From Chromobotia macracanthus (lineage: Eukaryota; Chordata; Actinopteri; Cypriniformes; Botiidae), in assembly GCA_036877525.1 (NCBI GenBank), contig JAZGTH010000008.1, positions 7,109,001 through 7,173,000 of the forward strand: a stretch of DNA of 64,000 bases. The letters run 5' to 3'. Shown here piece after piece: positions 25,541 to 36,799 of this stretch. Each line of letters starts with the position of its first letter. Positions within the stretch are counted from its first letter, which is position 1. The notes below the pieces were generated by a model. The model ran no database searches. It saw only the letters and a list, made by a program, of their open reading frames with translations, and had not been told where the DNA came from. The position numbers and the translations under genes were made by a program.

Positions 25541-28295
25541 CACTATATTTTCTGATCTTCTAACACTGCTGCCCTGGCCGAGTTGTGCTTCCTTGTCACT
25601 TCTGATTTCCAAAATAACAACAAAGTTATTGAAAAAACTCACTATAACAATTTCACTAAAAAAAAAAGTAAAAGGTCTATGCAAGAGACAAACCCTCAAC
25701 AGCAAAAATTCAGAAAAAGTCATCAAAGAGACACAATAAAAGTATTTAAAGCTCTTATGAAATATCCTTTAAAACTAGAATGATTTTAAAGCTTTTTTCT
25801 GTAAAATCATTTTGAGGACACAAGTGTTTTCTTAATAGAAGAACCAATTCACTGCCTTCCATCATGGCCGCTGTTTTATGACACATAGCAGGGAAAAAGA
25901 AGAACTCGGTCTCTCACAGCAGTCTGTCACAATAATGACAGGGCGCTGCTTTATAAGATTTTAAGTTGTAAACAGTCTGCATCAGCAGCATGTGAAAGAC
26001 AAAATGAATCACACATCAGTGACTCACTTGGCATTGACGCATTTCATTCAACTATGATGGAAGCCGTCAGTATGACTACTGCTCAAATCCAGGTGAGCAT
26101 CTATTAAAATAATCTATTTGCTTGCAGTTCAGACATATTCCACCCTGTTTTACTGGATTGTGTCAGGATGACCTTTTAAATCCTAAGCTAATAAAACAAG
26201 CAGCTAATGCTAAAGCTAATGTTGCTCGTTCGCCAAAGTAATGAGGGACTTTGAAACGTACGTTGGAAACTAAATGACCTGTCAAAATGGCCTGTTTGGG
26301 AGATACTAAAAATAGCTTTGTCTATGTATGCCTCTAAGCCCAGAATGACACTAAAACACACCATAGTAGAGCTAATAACATCAAAGGTACGTTCTCTAAA
26401 AACAAACAAGGCGTGTAATGGCATAAAGCGCATGACAACATAAGCAAACAAGGACTGATTAATAGAGCAATTTCTTCCTGAGGGCATCACTGGATTGCCC
26501 TGAAGCCTCAGTATCATAGCAGCTGTTGTTTTGATGCTTTCGCTTCATGGTTTTATGGATTTATGACAAATAATTACTGTAAAATAACAGACTATTTCCT
26601 TACAAGACAAAATTACCATGATGTTAAATACCTGGATGAGCAATAACAATGACTAAAGTGTCGTTTCCATGAGTAATCTAAGACATTTCTGAGTACATGA
26701 CAAACAATGTATCTACTGTTGGAAATTCAAAAACATTTCCATGATATTATTAGAGTCTGGAAACAGTATAACCTCACGCCCTTCACAAACCCCATTCAAA
26801 TCATGCTTGATTTCTTTTGAAAGAGTTAGAAAGTATTTCCTGATCATGCATTAATGAAGTCACTAATGCATCACAACAGCTGGCCCACAATCCCTGGTGA
26901 AGGCTCCATATGGCCACAGGACTAAGTCTTTGTAAAACCCTCAACCTAGAAGACTATTCCTGATACAATGGGTGAAGAAAAGAAGGGAGGGATGGTGGGA
27001 TAACCTGGGCCTGACCATGATGCATCCATATGGGTTATACGTTCAGTGTGTTGGATCCTTAATGGGATTAACTTAATCTGCTCTCTTCTGGCAGGACAGT
27101 TTTAGGAGACTAACTCAACCCTACAGTCCCTTAAACTCAAAGGAGTTGAGGAAGAACAGATGAGGAACAAATGGCAACCAGAGGCAGTGTGGTCATGTTG
27201 AAGACTGTTGTCGTCACATTTTCCAGCCAGGCTGTTAAACTCACACACCTGCTCTGATTAAACTCACACACACTCTTTATACTCTTAAAACTATTTATCA
27301 AACATTAGCATTGTTAACTTGAAGATGAATTAACTAAATTATAGTTTGTTAAACACAATGAATTAAAATAGAACAGCTTTCCTTTTAAATACAAAGGTCA
27401 TTTAAGACAAAACTATGTAGGAGAGCTGGATTACAGAAGAGTGTTCTGGTGTTATTTGAATAGATGATCAACAACAGATAAATTTCCAGTTCTATAGGTT
27501 AAGCAAACAGGTTTCAAAACTCACTCAGGAAGTACAAAAGTAAAACTGTGTGGAAGGTGACAGAGGCTGTTGAGTTTTGAGAAACAAATAGCAGACATTT
27601 GTCATTACAGAAATCATGTTTTGAGTGACCTAAGGTTAAATTATCTCTTGATAGATAAGGTTGTTGGTAAAAAACAAGGCAACTTGTATGTTCTATATGA
27701 CAACTATCCACTTTCAGAAATTTGCATGAACATGAAAATAGTGTTATGTTTTTGAGGTCATTACATGCAAATGCTGTTTGCCTATTATTTTTGCAGGGAT
27801 ATCCCGTTTAAACATTCAGCCAGGCCAATATTGCCATTTAGACTGTCTGGAACTGTAATTGCAGTTTTATTAGTGAAAATGAGGAAGAAAGGACAGAGAA
27901 CATTAGGAGACTCAAAACAGCTACTGAAAACAGCATAACCAAATCTGCATGAAACGGATTACTACTCGTCACACTGCCTGTCTGATTCTTATTTGGTTTC
28001 AGTTCTAGTGCACACTGATGAAATGGCCTGTTTGTGAACATCAAAAGAAACTGTAATCTGTTGCCAGATTGTAGTTATCTAATCCACATGACAAGTAAAA
28101 TGTAGGACTTCTTGAAGACATTTCTGTGATGAATCATAACTTGAATTCCAAAGATGTTTTTAAGTGTACATTCCTGGTCAAATACATATCATGCAAAAAA
28201 TGGCTGTTGGTATGTCAGTTGAAGACCTGTTATAACATGCAAGCATTGCAGCTATTGATATATAGCTATATAACTATATCAGTTCAAATTTGGTA

Positions 28296-28470
28296 CAGTA
28301 AACACACAAAAGATGGTGGCACCCATTGACGTTCATTATATGGACACAAAACTAGATGCATTATCTTCTTTTGTGTTCCACAGATGGAAAATTCATATAG
28401 GTTTGGAATGACATAAGGGTAATTAAATGATGCAAAAAAAAACATTTTGGGGGAGAACAATGCCTTTAAA
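28296..28470 (-). mobile_element. Interspersed DNA-repeat relic, family B
   Basis: Read on the minus strand it gives CCTTATGTCATTCCAAACC then GTGGAACACAAAAGAAGATA, a sequence common in cyprinid genomes. It is bounded near 28470 by a degraded terminus resembling the one at 39871. It overlaps the region just beyond the probable dyrk3 polyadenylation site. Confidence 0.5.
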
Positions 28471-28548
28471 TGTTCATTTAACTGAACAGAGCACAGAAAA
28501 TAACAGACAAAAAAAACAAGTTTCAAACCAAAACATTGGTAATATCCT

Positions 28549-31290
28549 TTTTATTTCTTTTTTAAAAAGGAAAAGAAACTAATACAAACTCATTTGGTTA
28601 CTTACACACACCATCGTTACGTCATTAAATCTTGTAATTTACTCCTTTTTTATCACTTATTTTCATGCGTTCTGTGATTCTCATGCTATGGAGCACATGA
28701 CCAACAGTCAGACAAACATCATTACAGGGAAATTACACCACTGCCTCTTCCATTTCTCTTGAACACATGGATAACTGTAAAAACACTATAAAAGGGTGAA
28801 ATAAAAGCAGTACAAAAACGTGACCATTAAGCTGGAAGAGAAACGCTAGCCATCCCGTGCTGAGCCTTGTTGATTTAGTCAAGTGTGTCGAGTTAAAGGC
28901 ACAGGAGTGGTTTTTCACCCCACTGAGGGGTCCACGCACTGAGACGAACTACAGAGAGAATGCTTTGGTGAAAAATTCATTCTAACAAAAAACAGGCAGG
29001 AAGACTGAAGCAAGACTGTTATTTGTGTGGTGGTGATCTCTCTAGAGCATACAAGATGAACAGAAAAAAAAGGTTTCACAAGCAAGAGTTTTAGTGGAAA
29101 GAGGTAGACAAACAACATTTTTCTAACCACTTATGACTGGATGCTTTCCAATAACTGCAATTTTCCCTGATGCGTTCCAAACACACGCTGAACCACTGCA
29201 ACCTTGAGGAAGACCGCATGGGTGAACCCAGAAATGATTATGGTTGGACAAAGACATTATGGATGATACGAGTTTCAAATCTTAATTTGAGCACCAATGT
29301 CTCTAAAGCTATAAACACATTAGCTCTCCTGAAACCTAGCTTATTTGAGTGCTTAACACCTACCTACTAGGTGTGTGGAATCATATGTAAATGTCCTTTA
29401 AACCCCACAATGGGGTTAAGACCTGAGATAAAGACTATTTGATTTTTGTTGTAACTGTGGAACAGTAAAATGCTATTTTTTCCAAAAAGGGGACTTTTGC
29501 AACCATTTCCTTATTTCAAACCTTGGTCCAGGTAGCACACAGATACTTTGCATACACCTGTTGGGGCCACTGGGTTAAACACCTTTCATTATCACAGTCC
29601 TTTAGCAGATTAGTGTCTTACCTGGCAAGCAATTAGTTTCTGAGCATTCAGTGTTCAATTCACAGCTAGAGAAGTGAGGCAGTGTCAATAAACGTGCTTA
29701 CACTGGATTACAAAACTCCCAAATGCATATTTCTCTTTTCTAACAGTGGGTTCACATGGAAAACTAAACAGTCTGCCAGAGGCCGTTTAATAAGAAATAC
29801 TCAAAGTGTAGACCAGGCCAGCGCCATTATAAAAGATTGTGAACGAGGTGGGTGAATGTGCTGCATGCTCAACTAGATAGAGAACACATAAAAGCTTGAG
29901 GAAAAGTGAAATAGAGAGAAAACAGGTCACTATGTAGAGATATTCCAGACTACAAACATCAGTACACTGTAAACTGGAGTCAGTCTGGAGTCATTGGGAA
30001 TACCACTGTGTATCCTCATGCTGAGCTATGGGGGATGGGAACTGTCTTTTGTTTGCCCTTTAGTCATGTCGTTTGTTATCCCCCACCCTCTATCACACTG
30101 TATATACAGTGGTTGCTAGAGTTGCTGCAGGCTAAACAAAGCCAAACAAATATGCTTAAGGTTGTGGTTCAGAAAACCAAAATAGGGGCCCAGTATCTTA
30201 CATCATGCTTTGGTCTTCTTTTAACACAGTGAAGATGTTTAAGTTCATTCTGACACTGGTTTGTTTGGTATCTGTCATTGGCCTTAGCAAACAGCACACC
30301 GCAACTGAACATATTGCCTAAGTGCAACTCCCCTCCCCCATTATCAGCTTTGGGAAACACATATTTCCATCTACAGGCAAACATGCGATACCTCTTATTG
30401 CCTTCAAGTGAAACCTTACCATGATCTTTCAAAATAGTACTGATAAAAACACCCTCTTGCAACACCTGTGGAAACAGTCCCATCTTTCCCAACAGCACCC
30501 AGTAATGGGTACAGCCCTCAGGACTGCATTGTAGATGACAGGGAACTGTTACATGGTGGTGCGCATTACTCTGCCACTCGCAATCAAGTCTAACTTTCTT
30601 TTCTCTTATCTAGGGAAACCCTACCAAAGAACAGACTCTCAGAAAGTATTTTGGACAGTGTTGTAGAAAGAAATAGGTAGGGTTTAATGCAAGTATGCTG
30701 TTGAAATAGAATCATACCAGAAATGCTGTTCTGAATTTTAGCTCTCAAGATTACTATCAAACATCGGTTGTTAAACAACTTACGAGCAAATATTTGGGCT
30801 CGGGATCTCTTGTTATTGGATACACATTTCAAAAATGTTTCCTCAGTGTTTGCAGCATAGCAATTCTGTATTATAGTCAGTGTGTGAAAAACTAAACTTC
30901 ACTCGAAGCCTTTAAAAAAGTATAAGAATTACACACACAAAAAAAGCCCTTAGAGATGTAAAGGTTTTAAGTTAAAGCTGAAGTAGTGCAAACCTCAGAA
31001 AGGACTATGAGCAGCCAGCAATTAATTTTCACCCACCTCAATCAACACACTATTTCAAACCAAGGTTAAAAAATAGCCCTGATGTCAACTTTACATTTCA
31101 CACTACTTTTTAAAGGCCATTTCATAAAAACATAGTATAGTTAACATGTTGTATAAAATTGTTTTTGCTTGTTACACTTCATTAAAAATTGAAGTCAAAA
31201 CAATCAGTTTTGACACTCATTTAGAACATAAAAGAAATCCACTTCTAAAACTTCTACAAATGTCTTTATCCCTGAAAAGCTAAGGAATCT
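28549..31290 (-). other. dyrk3: Probable dyrk3 3' UTR
   Basis: The region downstream of the dyrk3 stop codon has no recognisable exon on either strand. The most canonical polyadenylation signal I see on the minus strand is AATAAA at 28549-28554; an ATTAAA at 30683-30688 is nearer. If the distal site is used the UTR is about 2.7 kb. Transcript ends cannot be fixed from sequence. Confidence 0.4.
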
Positions 31291-32877
31291 CTATGAAACA
31301 AGCTTCGGCAGCACTGTACGTAAGGGTATACTTCCATTGGAGTCCCCCATCATGGTGGTCCGCAGTTTGTTGTTGGTTGGGCCCATGACAGGGGGTACCT
31401 TGGAGATGATAGTAGGGAAGGAGGTGCTGTGCTCTGTGATCCGTTTGGGCACCACAGATTTCTCACCACCAGGTACAGGCTTGGGCAGTCTCTTGTACAG
31501 CCAGGGGTGTCTTAAAGCCTGAACAGGTGTCATTCGTGTACTAGAGTCCCAATCCAAACACTTCTTCAGAAAGTCAATAAAGGTGGGGTCATCGCAGCCT
31601 TTCAGGGCCGTCACCCATTCCTTGCTGCCTGGGGGACCTCGCATCTTTCCTCTGCGAGAGCGGCTCCCATTGAGCACGATAGTGCCATTGCTAAGTGTGC
31701 TGACTGTGCAGTAGCGAGGGTGGCCTTTGGAGCTGATGAAGTTCTTGGCACGCTTGGCTTGTTCCAGCAGTTTCTGAGGTGGCATACCCAGTAACTCCAT
31801 CATGCAGGCAAGCTGGTCACCTTCATCTTCTCCAGGAAACAGAGGGTATCCAGTAAGCAGCTCTGCCAGAATGCAACCAAAGCTCCACATGTCTATTGGC
31901 ATACCATATCGGGAACCCAAGATGACTTCAGGTGCGCGGTAGAAACGAGACTGGATGTAAGTGTAGACACGCTGGTGATCAAAACAACTGGAGCCAAAGT
32001 CAATGACCTTGATGCCACTCCTGCCTTGTTGTTTCAGTAAGATATTCTCTGGTTTCAGGTCACAGTGGATGATCTTATGGCGATGGAGAGCCTCCAGGCA
32101 TTGGAGAATCGAGTGTGCAAACTTGCGTACCAGTGGCAGACTGAAACCCTGGAACTTGTTGCGTTTGATAAGCTCGTACAGGTTCATGCTGAGCAGCTCA
32201 AAGGTCATGCATATATGATTGCGAAAAGTAAAATTCTCCAACATGTGGACCACATTCATGCTGCCCGTCTTATCTTGCTTCTTTAGGTGTTCCAGAATCC
32301 GTATCTCTTCGGCAGCTTGTCGATGAAAACGCTTCTCATTGCGCACCATCTTCAAGGCAAGATGCTGCTGTAACTTGTGGTCATAAACCTTTGCCACCTG
32401 TCCAAAACTACCCTTGCCGATAACCTTGAGGAACTCATAACGATAGGCAAGGTGGTCATGAGGTACGTGGATGTAACCTCCCTGGTCGTCATCATATCCA
32501 CAGTTGTTGGTGCCTCCTGCTACAGCCTGCCTCTTTTTAGCATTTGGTCCCAGGAAGTAGATCTCCGGGTAGTTGTGGATCTCCTGTTGCTCCAATGTAG
32601 TCAGCTGCTGTCTGTATTGCTTGAGGGCTTGTTCTGGGGTCATTGGGGTGGCCAGCTTTGTGATTTTTGTTGAGCTTTCAGAGGATTTAACAGAGATGTT
32701 GCTGTCCACACTTCTCTCTTTGGAGATTGCACTTTGAGGCTTGGCTGGTACTTGGCTCATACCATTGTGCTGGTTCAAACCATTGATTTTGCGGTTGTAG
32801 GTGTCCTCATAAACATACTTCACCTTCATCTGTCCCCCTCGGATTGCTTGATCTTTTACCGTAGGCTTGTTGACACC
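31291..32877 (-). CDS. dyrk3: DYRK3 dual-specificity kinase, last coding exon
   Basis: This exon encodes 528 residues and the stop, nearly all of DYRK3, a CMGC kinase that dissolves stress granules and other condensates. The acceptor is at 32879-32878 (TTTTGAAG). The open frame runs a few codons further to 32883, but that is intron. In order it has the MKVKYVYED segment, the DYRK homology box (TPEQALKQYRQQL, NYPEIYFLGPNAKKR), the glycine loop GKGSFGQ, the lysine in LALKMVRNEK, the HCDLKPEN catalytic loop, DFGSSC, the autophosphorylated YTY activation motif before IQSRFYRAPE, the basic RSRRGKMRGPPGS segment and the C-terminus NGSIPLRTVLPKLVS. The end and the GDGLYD motif in the previous exon fit DYRK3 better than DYRK2, and the neighbours mapkapk2 and rassf5 agree. 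All catalytic residues are intact. Confidence 0.95.
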   Translation of the reverse strand, partial: GVNKPTVKDQAIRGGQMKVKYVYEDTYNRKINGLNQHNGMSQVPAKPQSAISKERSVDSNISVKSSESSTKITKLATPMTPEQALKQYRQQLTTLEQQEIHNYPEIYFLGPNAKKRQAVAGGTNNCGYDDDQGGYIHVPHDHLAYRYEFLKVIGKGSFGQVAKVYDHKLQQHLALKMVRNEKRFHRQAAEEIRILEHLKKQDKTGSMNVVHMLENFTFRNHICMTFELLSMNLYELIKRNKFQGFSLPLVRKFAHSILQCLEALHRHKIIHCDLKPENILLKQQGRSGIKVIDFGSSCFDHQRVYTYIQSRFYRAPEVILGSRYGMPIDMWSFGCILAELLTGYPLFPGEDEGDQLACMMELLGMPPQKLLEQAKRAKNFISSKGHPRYCTVSTLSNGTIVLNGSRSRRGKMRGPPGSKEWVTALKGCDDPTFIDFLKKCLDWDSSTRMTPVQALRHPWLYKRLPKPVPGGEKSVVPKRITEHSTSFPTIISKVPPVMGPTNNKLRTTMMGDSNGSIPLRTVLPKLVS

Positions 32878-34935
32878 CTTCAAAAGATAAGAAATAGTTC
32901 ACCATGAGCTACAACTTTATACTTGAATGCAAGACAAACACAAGTTGCATGAGACAAAAGTAAGTTTCAGGAGAGCCAACATTATCTCTGGAGGTTCAAA
33001 CATTAAAAGAATCACCTCCAGAGTAAAGCTGAAAATCAATACAATGTAACTCAGGGGTTCTGTCAGGCCAAAGTTAAATAATCAATAATGCAAACATGCA
33101 GCACTGATCAGCTGCCCAGTAACCCTGAGAATAAAATGGGTTCAGAGGGGGGTTTGATGCACGAGTGATAATTGCAGCGACAGAGAGAATGCACAGTGGA
33201 ACGTGCAAACATAACTGGTAGAACAGGATGTTGCTTTCATACTCACAAGGGATACAGGAAAAACCTATGAAGGCTAGAGCCTATTTCTAACTGTTAGGAA
33301 CAATCATGCTGTTTGCTTCAAAACAAAACATTAAAAACTAATTAAAATATGGACTCAACTATCTAGAGGTTACAGTAGGTTAGGAAAACCGTGATGTGGA
33401 TATTTTCCTTTAGGAAGGGAGTATGATTGTACCATAAAGGGTTTTCCCTCACATACTTTTAGAACAGTGCTTGGAAAGCATTTCTTAACATAGTTGAGAA
33501 ACTGCCCCTGGATCTAACTATATCATTAAATTTACATTGACCTTACAAAGTAAGCATGTCATAAATACTGGTCGCTTATGGCAGCCAGTGGGCTTTGCTG
33601 AGTGAATAGAAGAATAGAAAAAACATCTTCCACATTCAGGATGTTTAATACACCATGACTGTTCCTAGTTCCTTTGGTATTCCATTATCCACTATTCCAC
33701 TATCAAAGATTTAGATTTACACTCAAGCTATAGCCCCTTTGACTCTGTATAAAAGCAAAACATTCAAAGACAGACTGAAGACAGAAAAGAGTCATCAGAA
33801 TAAAATTAGGTCACATATATAAAATTATAAGGTGAACCCACTGCCAAGAAAACTGTGCCAATTGTGTTAGTGGGGGCAGGGGGATGGAATGACAGTTCCA
33901 AGGAGTTGAGACTAAAATAGAAACGCTGTGTTGGGAACTCTGTGAAGGATACCGGAGAGACAGGCCAGATACATCAGCTGTAGAATCCCAGATACAGTAC
34001 TCAATCACAACAAATTCATTTTATAACTGAAGCACTTATTCAATGCATATTACTGTGTAGGAGTGACAATAACACAAAATGGTAGTAAATCAGTCACCCT
34101 CTATTGCTCTGAGATTGTTTACTGAGTGCTTAAGGAAGACCAATCTGTGGTTAATTATTTGCTGAGGATAATACCAATAACACAGCTGTAGTTCCTGTTA
34201 TTTGGGCAGCACAGGTAAAATGCCCTGAGTGGGAGTGATATAGTTTTATAACAAAAACAATGACACCAGGCCCAACACGTACACTGAATTATTTATTGCA
34301 TAATAATAAAGATCTGACTAGAGAATCGGATTATCATATCCTTTACTTTTTTCCGTTCCCATGGTGACATTTCGTTCTGTAAGCCATGTGGACCTTGTCG
34401 GGGGGCTTAATCTGCTCTGTTTGAAAACCTGATATTGTCTCAGTGAACATCACTGTGAGTAGAAAATATTCATTTATTAAACAGAGTTTATTACATAATA
34501 AACAACACACATTTGAGATGCTGACCTTGTGTGCCACACATGCTGTGAAACACAATAAACAAGACTCATGTGCACAACTTGCACTATTATCAGAATGTGG
34601 AGAGGGAAGGCTTGTCTAAATACGCGGCATTCCAAGATGCACAAGTGGCAACGCACATGTGCTTAGCTAAGCGTCTGAAGAGCAGAAGTGTACAGGGAAC
34701 TGTTCAAACCAGTAGAGCAGAATGAGAAAAAAGACATTAGCTAACTTACGAGTACTTGAAAGTGGGTCAGAATTCAAACCCACTTATTCTACAGAATACA
34801 GCAAATCACAAATGCTTTCCTGTTTACGTGGCGCTAGGGAAACAGTTTCATCGAGGACTTATGTGATGCCGTGAGAGTGAGGATGACCCCAGAAAGTCAC
34901 GGGCAACGCTGGGGAAACAGGAAGTCAGAACTTAC
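32878..34935 (-). other. dyrk3: dyrk3 intron between coding exons 2 and 3
   Basis: A 2.06-kb intron with a GTAAG donor at 34935 and an AG acceptor at 32879-32878. The join is in phase 0 (PKHT then GVNK). I see no repeat family or other gene in it. Confidence 0.8.
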
Positions 34936-35051
34936 AGTGTGTTTGGGGAGGGGGGGCAGTCCAGAGGGACTCTGTCCATTCACATCAGCATCCTGGTTCA
35001 CAACATGATCGGTCCGCATGTAAGAGTCATACAGACCATCTCCGTGGCGAG
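34936..35051 (-). CDS. dyrk3: DYRK3 small N-terminal coding exon
   Basis: This 116-nt exon runs from a CCCCAG acceptor (AG at 35053-35052) to a GTAAG donor (34935). It reads RHGDGLYDSYM and ends LPPLPKHT, joining in phase 0 to GVNKPTV of the last exon. GDGLYDSYM aligns with GDGVYDTFM in human DYRK3, which fixes identity and frame. The 5' end is in phase 1, so two bases complete a codon begun in an earlier exon. If translation starts at the ATG in DSYM the protein is 556 residues, against 588 in human. That ATG has a weak context and sits inside an overlapping out-of-frame ORF whose ATG has a strong context, so an upstream start is likely. Confidence 0.85.
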
Positions 35052-36221
35052 CTGGGGAGAAAGACAAACACAATACGAGTGCTGCATTACATTGAGAATA
35101 ATGAAGTCCAACATATACCCATTTAAAACAAATCAGAAAAAACTGAACATTCTAGTTTAGACCATGGTAAAATATTAATGCTCCCCTTGCATTGATGTCC
35201 AATATATCTATTACATAAATGAAGATCTGTGTTACAGAAGCTTAAGGATGAGGTAAGAGAAAGCAGCTTCCCATCTGAGAGATACAAATCCCCTTAGGGA
35301 GGTATGTAACCAAGTTACAGGTGTGTCAGACAAAGGAAGTCCCCACACAACACAGCAGGTGGCTACATATTAAGCCTTCTTTATGACTTATTCCAGTTTC
35401 AGCAGTTTCCAACACTCTGTCCTATTATACTAATTACTATAAATCCCCTTAATGACCTAGACTACTTTTGACTGGAAAACAATGGATACAGTAGGCATGG
35501 CTGGTGAAATACGCACTAAAGAGTTTATGGAATTATGAACAGAACAATGAAGTGCACATTTTGATGCAATAAAAAACAATTAAGTGCTTTCACTACAGTA
35601 CAATAACAAAGACTATGTAAAATAACACTCAAACACTGCAGATCTAATGGTGTGATCACGCTGTTGATAAATAATACTGTTAACCAGCTGTCTTTAAACA
35701 GTCTCTCCCTACTAAGTGAACTTAGATCGACCACTGCAATCTCAGAAAGCTGCATATTAAATTTCCTATGGCAATACACTGGATAGAATTACCTGCAGTT
35801 ATGGGACCATCTGGTTTTCTGCTCAATATCATCATGATTGCACCCAGTCGACATCAAACGCTTCTTTTTCCTCTGAAAAATGTTTTCATTAAGGCTAGAT
35901 CCATCCAAAACAATAACGCTCGCTTGGTGGGGGGAAACGGCCTCTGGGTCTAGGTAAGACTAAGGGGGTATCAACACAGTCTCATCACGGAGGAATAGCT
36001 TTTCAAACGTGCAAAGACTAGACTGACAACTTCACAGTGTTGCTGGGTTTGAGCATGATCTTCTTAAGCTGTTTTCTAAGCTTATCAGTTCGGCCAGCTG
36101 TATTGCAAGCCCGGAGCCAAGAGTTCGTCTCAGACGATAGTCGCAGTATTCAAAAGTTAGACGAGCTTTACAAAATTCACACACAAAACATTAGCTGAAA
36201 CAAAGCGGCCGACCGAGTTAC
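35052..36221 (-). other. dyrk3: dyrk3 intron 1 (minimal extent)
   Basis: About 1.2 kb between the small coding exon and the CpG-rich 5' region. The upstream boundary depends on which first-exon donor is used (36222, 36262 or 36369). I see no repeat or other exon in it. Confidence 0.5.
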
Positions 36222-36368
36222 CGCTGTCTTCCTCGACGATGAAGACTCGCTGGAAACTCACAGGTTTCGTGGGACACAAAAGCGTTTCCGTCGGTGTGAA
36301 TCAAAGACGGATCTCCCCCCCTAAACCACAACCAGACTGAGTCCAAACACTAAACCAAAGTCGACCAC

Positions 36369-36423
36369 CTTCGCTCGTCTCTCCTGTTGAATATCGCGTT
36401 GTTTGTCGGATCAGAAAAGTCAT
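36369..36423 (-). CDS. dyrk3: Candidate dyrk3 first coding exon (uncertain)
   Basis: An ATG at 36423 with G at -3 opens a frame reading MTFLIRQTTRYSTGETSE. It can leave one base at an AAG/GTGGTC donor (exon end 36369), exactly the phase needed to join the next exon, giving an A before RHGDGLYD. Without splicing the frame stops about 100 bp later at a TGA. The donor is weak. Competing donors are 36262 (CCT/GTGAGT, stronger, out of frame, so a non-coding leader) and 36222 (GCG/GTAACT, in frame as VFIVEEDS but with no ATG after the TGA). I see no similarity to the human N-terminus, so this is a proposal only. Confidence 0.25.
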
Positions 36424-36693
36424 CCCAGCCAACGCACGCAAACCAGCGGGCAGCTAAAGCTCGGGCCAACGCTTCCGGATGCTACGTGTGGCTTGTTTTT
36501 ATTAGAAATCGAGAAGGCCGTATTAACTCCTGTTCTTCCCAGTGGACATCTGAAACACGTCTTCTGAATAATAGTGTCCTCGAAAGCTCTGAGTGTTTTG
36601 TGTTTTCGATCTGGGCTCCGTCCCGTAAGGATAAACGCGGAGATGTGTGGTTACTTAGCTTGTTGCTAAGAGCGTCTTCAGCTTCGCCCAACG

Positions 36694-36701
36694 TGACGTC
36701 A
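36694..36701. promoter_or_regulatory. CRE palindrome TGACGTCA
   Basis: A perfect 8-bp CREB/ATF site lies in the dyrk3 CpG-rich promoter. The same element occurs in the mapkapk2 promoter at 12338-12345. Confidence 0.55.
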
Positions 36702-36799
36702 TCGAACGGGGAGCGCGAGGGGCGTGGCCAAAACAAAGGCCTTTCTGGCTCGACTTCCTCCGGTTTTAGGGCGTGATTATTGGAGGTAAAGAAATGCTT

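Larger units (their letters stand above)
12401..28540. other. Intergenic spacer, mapkapk2 to dyrk3
   Basis: About 16 kb with no recognisable protein-coding exon on either strand. It is AT-rich and holds CTCF-like motifs near 12.8-13.0 kb, five full, partial or diverged copies of one MITE-like family (13585, 17069, 18011, 19743, 25343), SINE pieces (19094, 20808, 22139), a 36-bp AT palindrome (14702) and a degraded teleost interspersed repeat (14331-14470). The longest frame, 144 codons at 23807-24241 on plus, is low-complexity and Lys/Ser-rich with no domain I recognise. Two strong minus-strand donor-like sites (18833, 21580) could mark untranslated exons. Confidence 0.7.
36180..36790 (-). 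promoter_or_regulatory. dyrk3: dyrk3 5' end and CpG-rich promoter
   Basis: A compact CpG-rich block contrasts with AT-rich flanks and lies just upstream of dyrk3, so it is the likely promoter and first exon. It holds a perfect CRE at 36694-36701. Two overlapping frames (36387-36776 plus, 36482-36808 minus) have no recognisable protein features and look like by-products of base composition. Confidence 0.65.

Noticed and set aside
31291..32877. Assignment to DYRK2
   Set aside because: The kinase domains are similar, but the GDGLYDSYM N-terminal motif, the C-terminal tail and the mapkapk2-rassf5 context point to DYRK3.
32878..32883. Extension of the DYRK3 frame to 32883 as a start
   Set aside because: The first codon is TTG, and an AG acceptor at 32879-32878 places the exon boundary at 32877.
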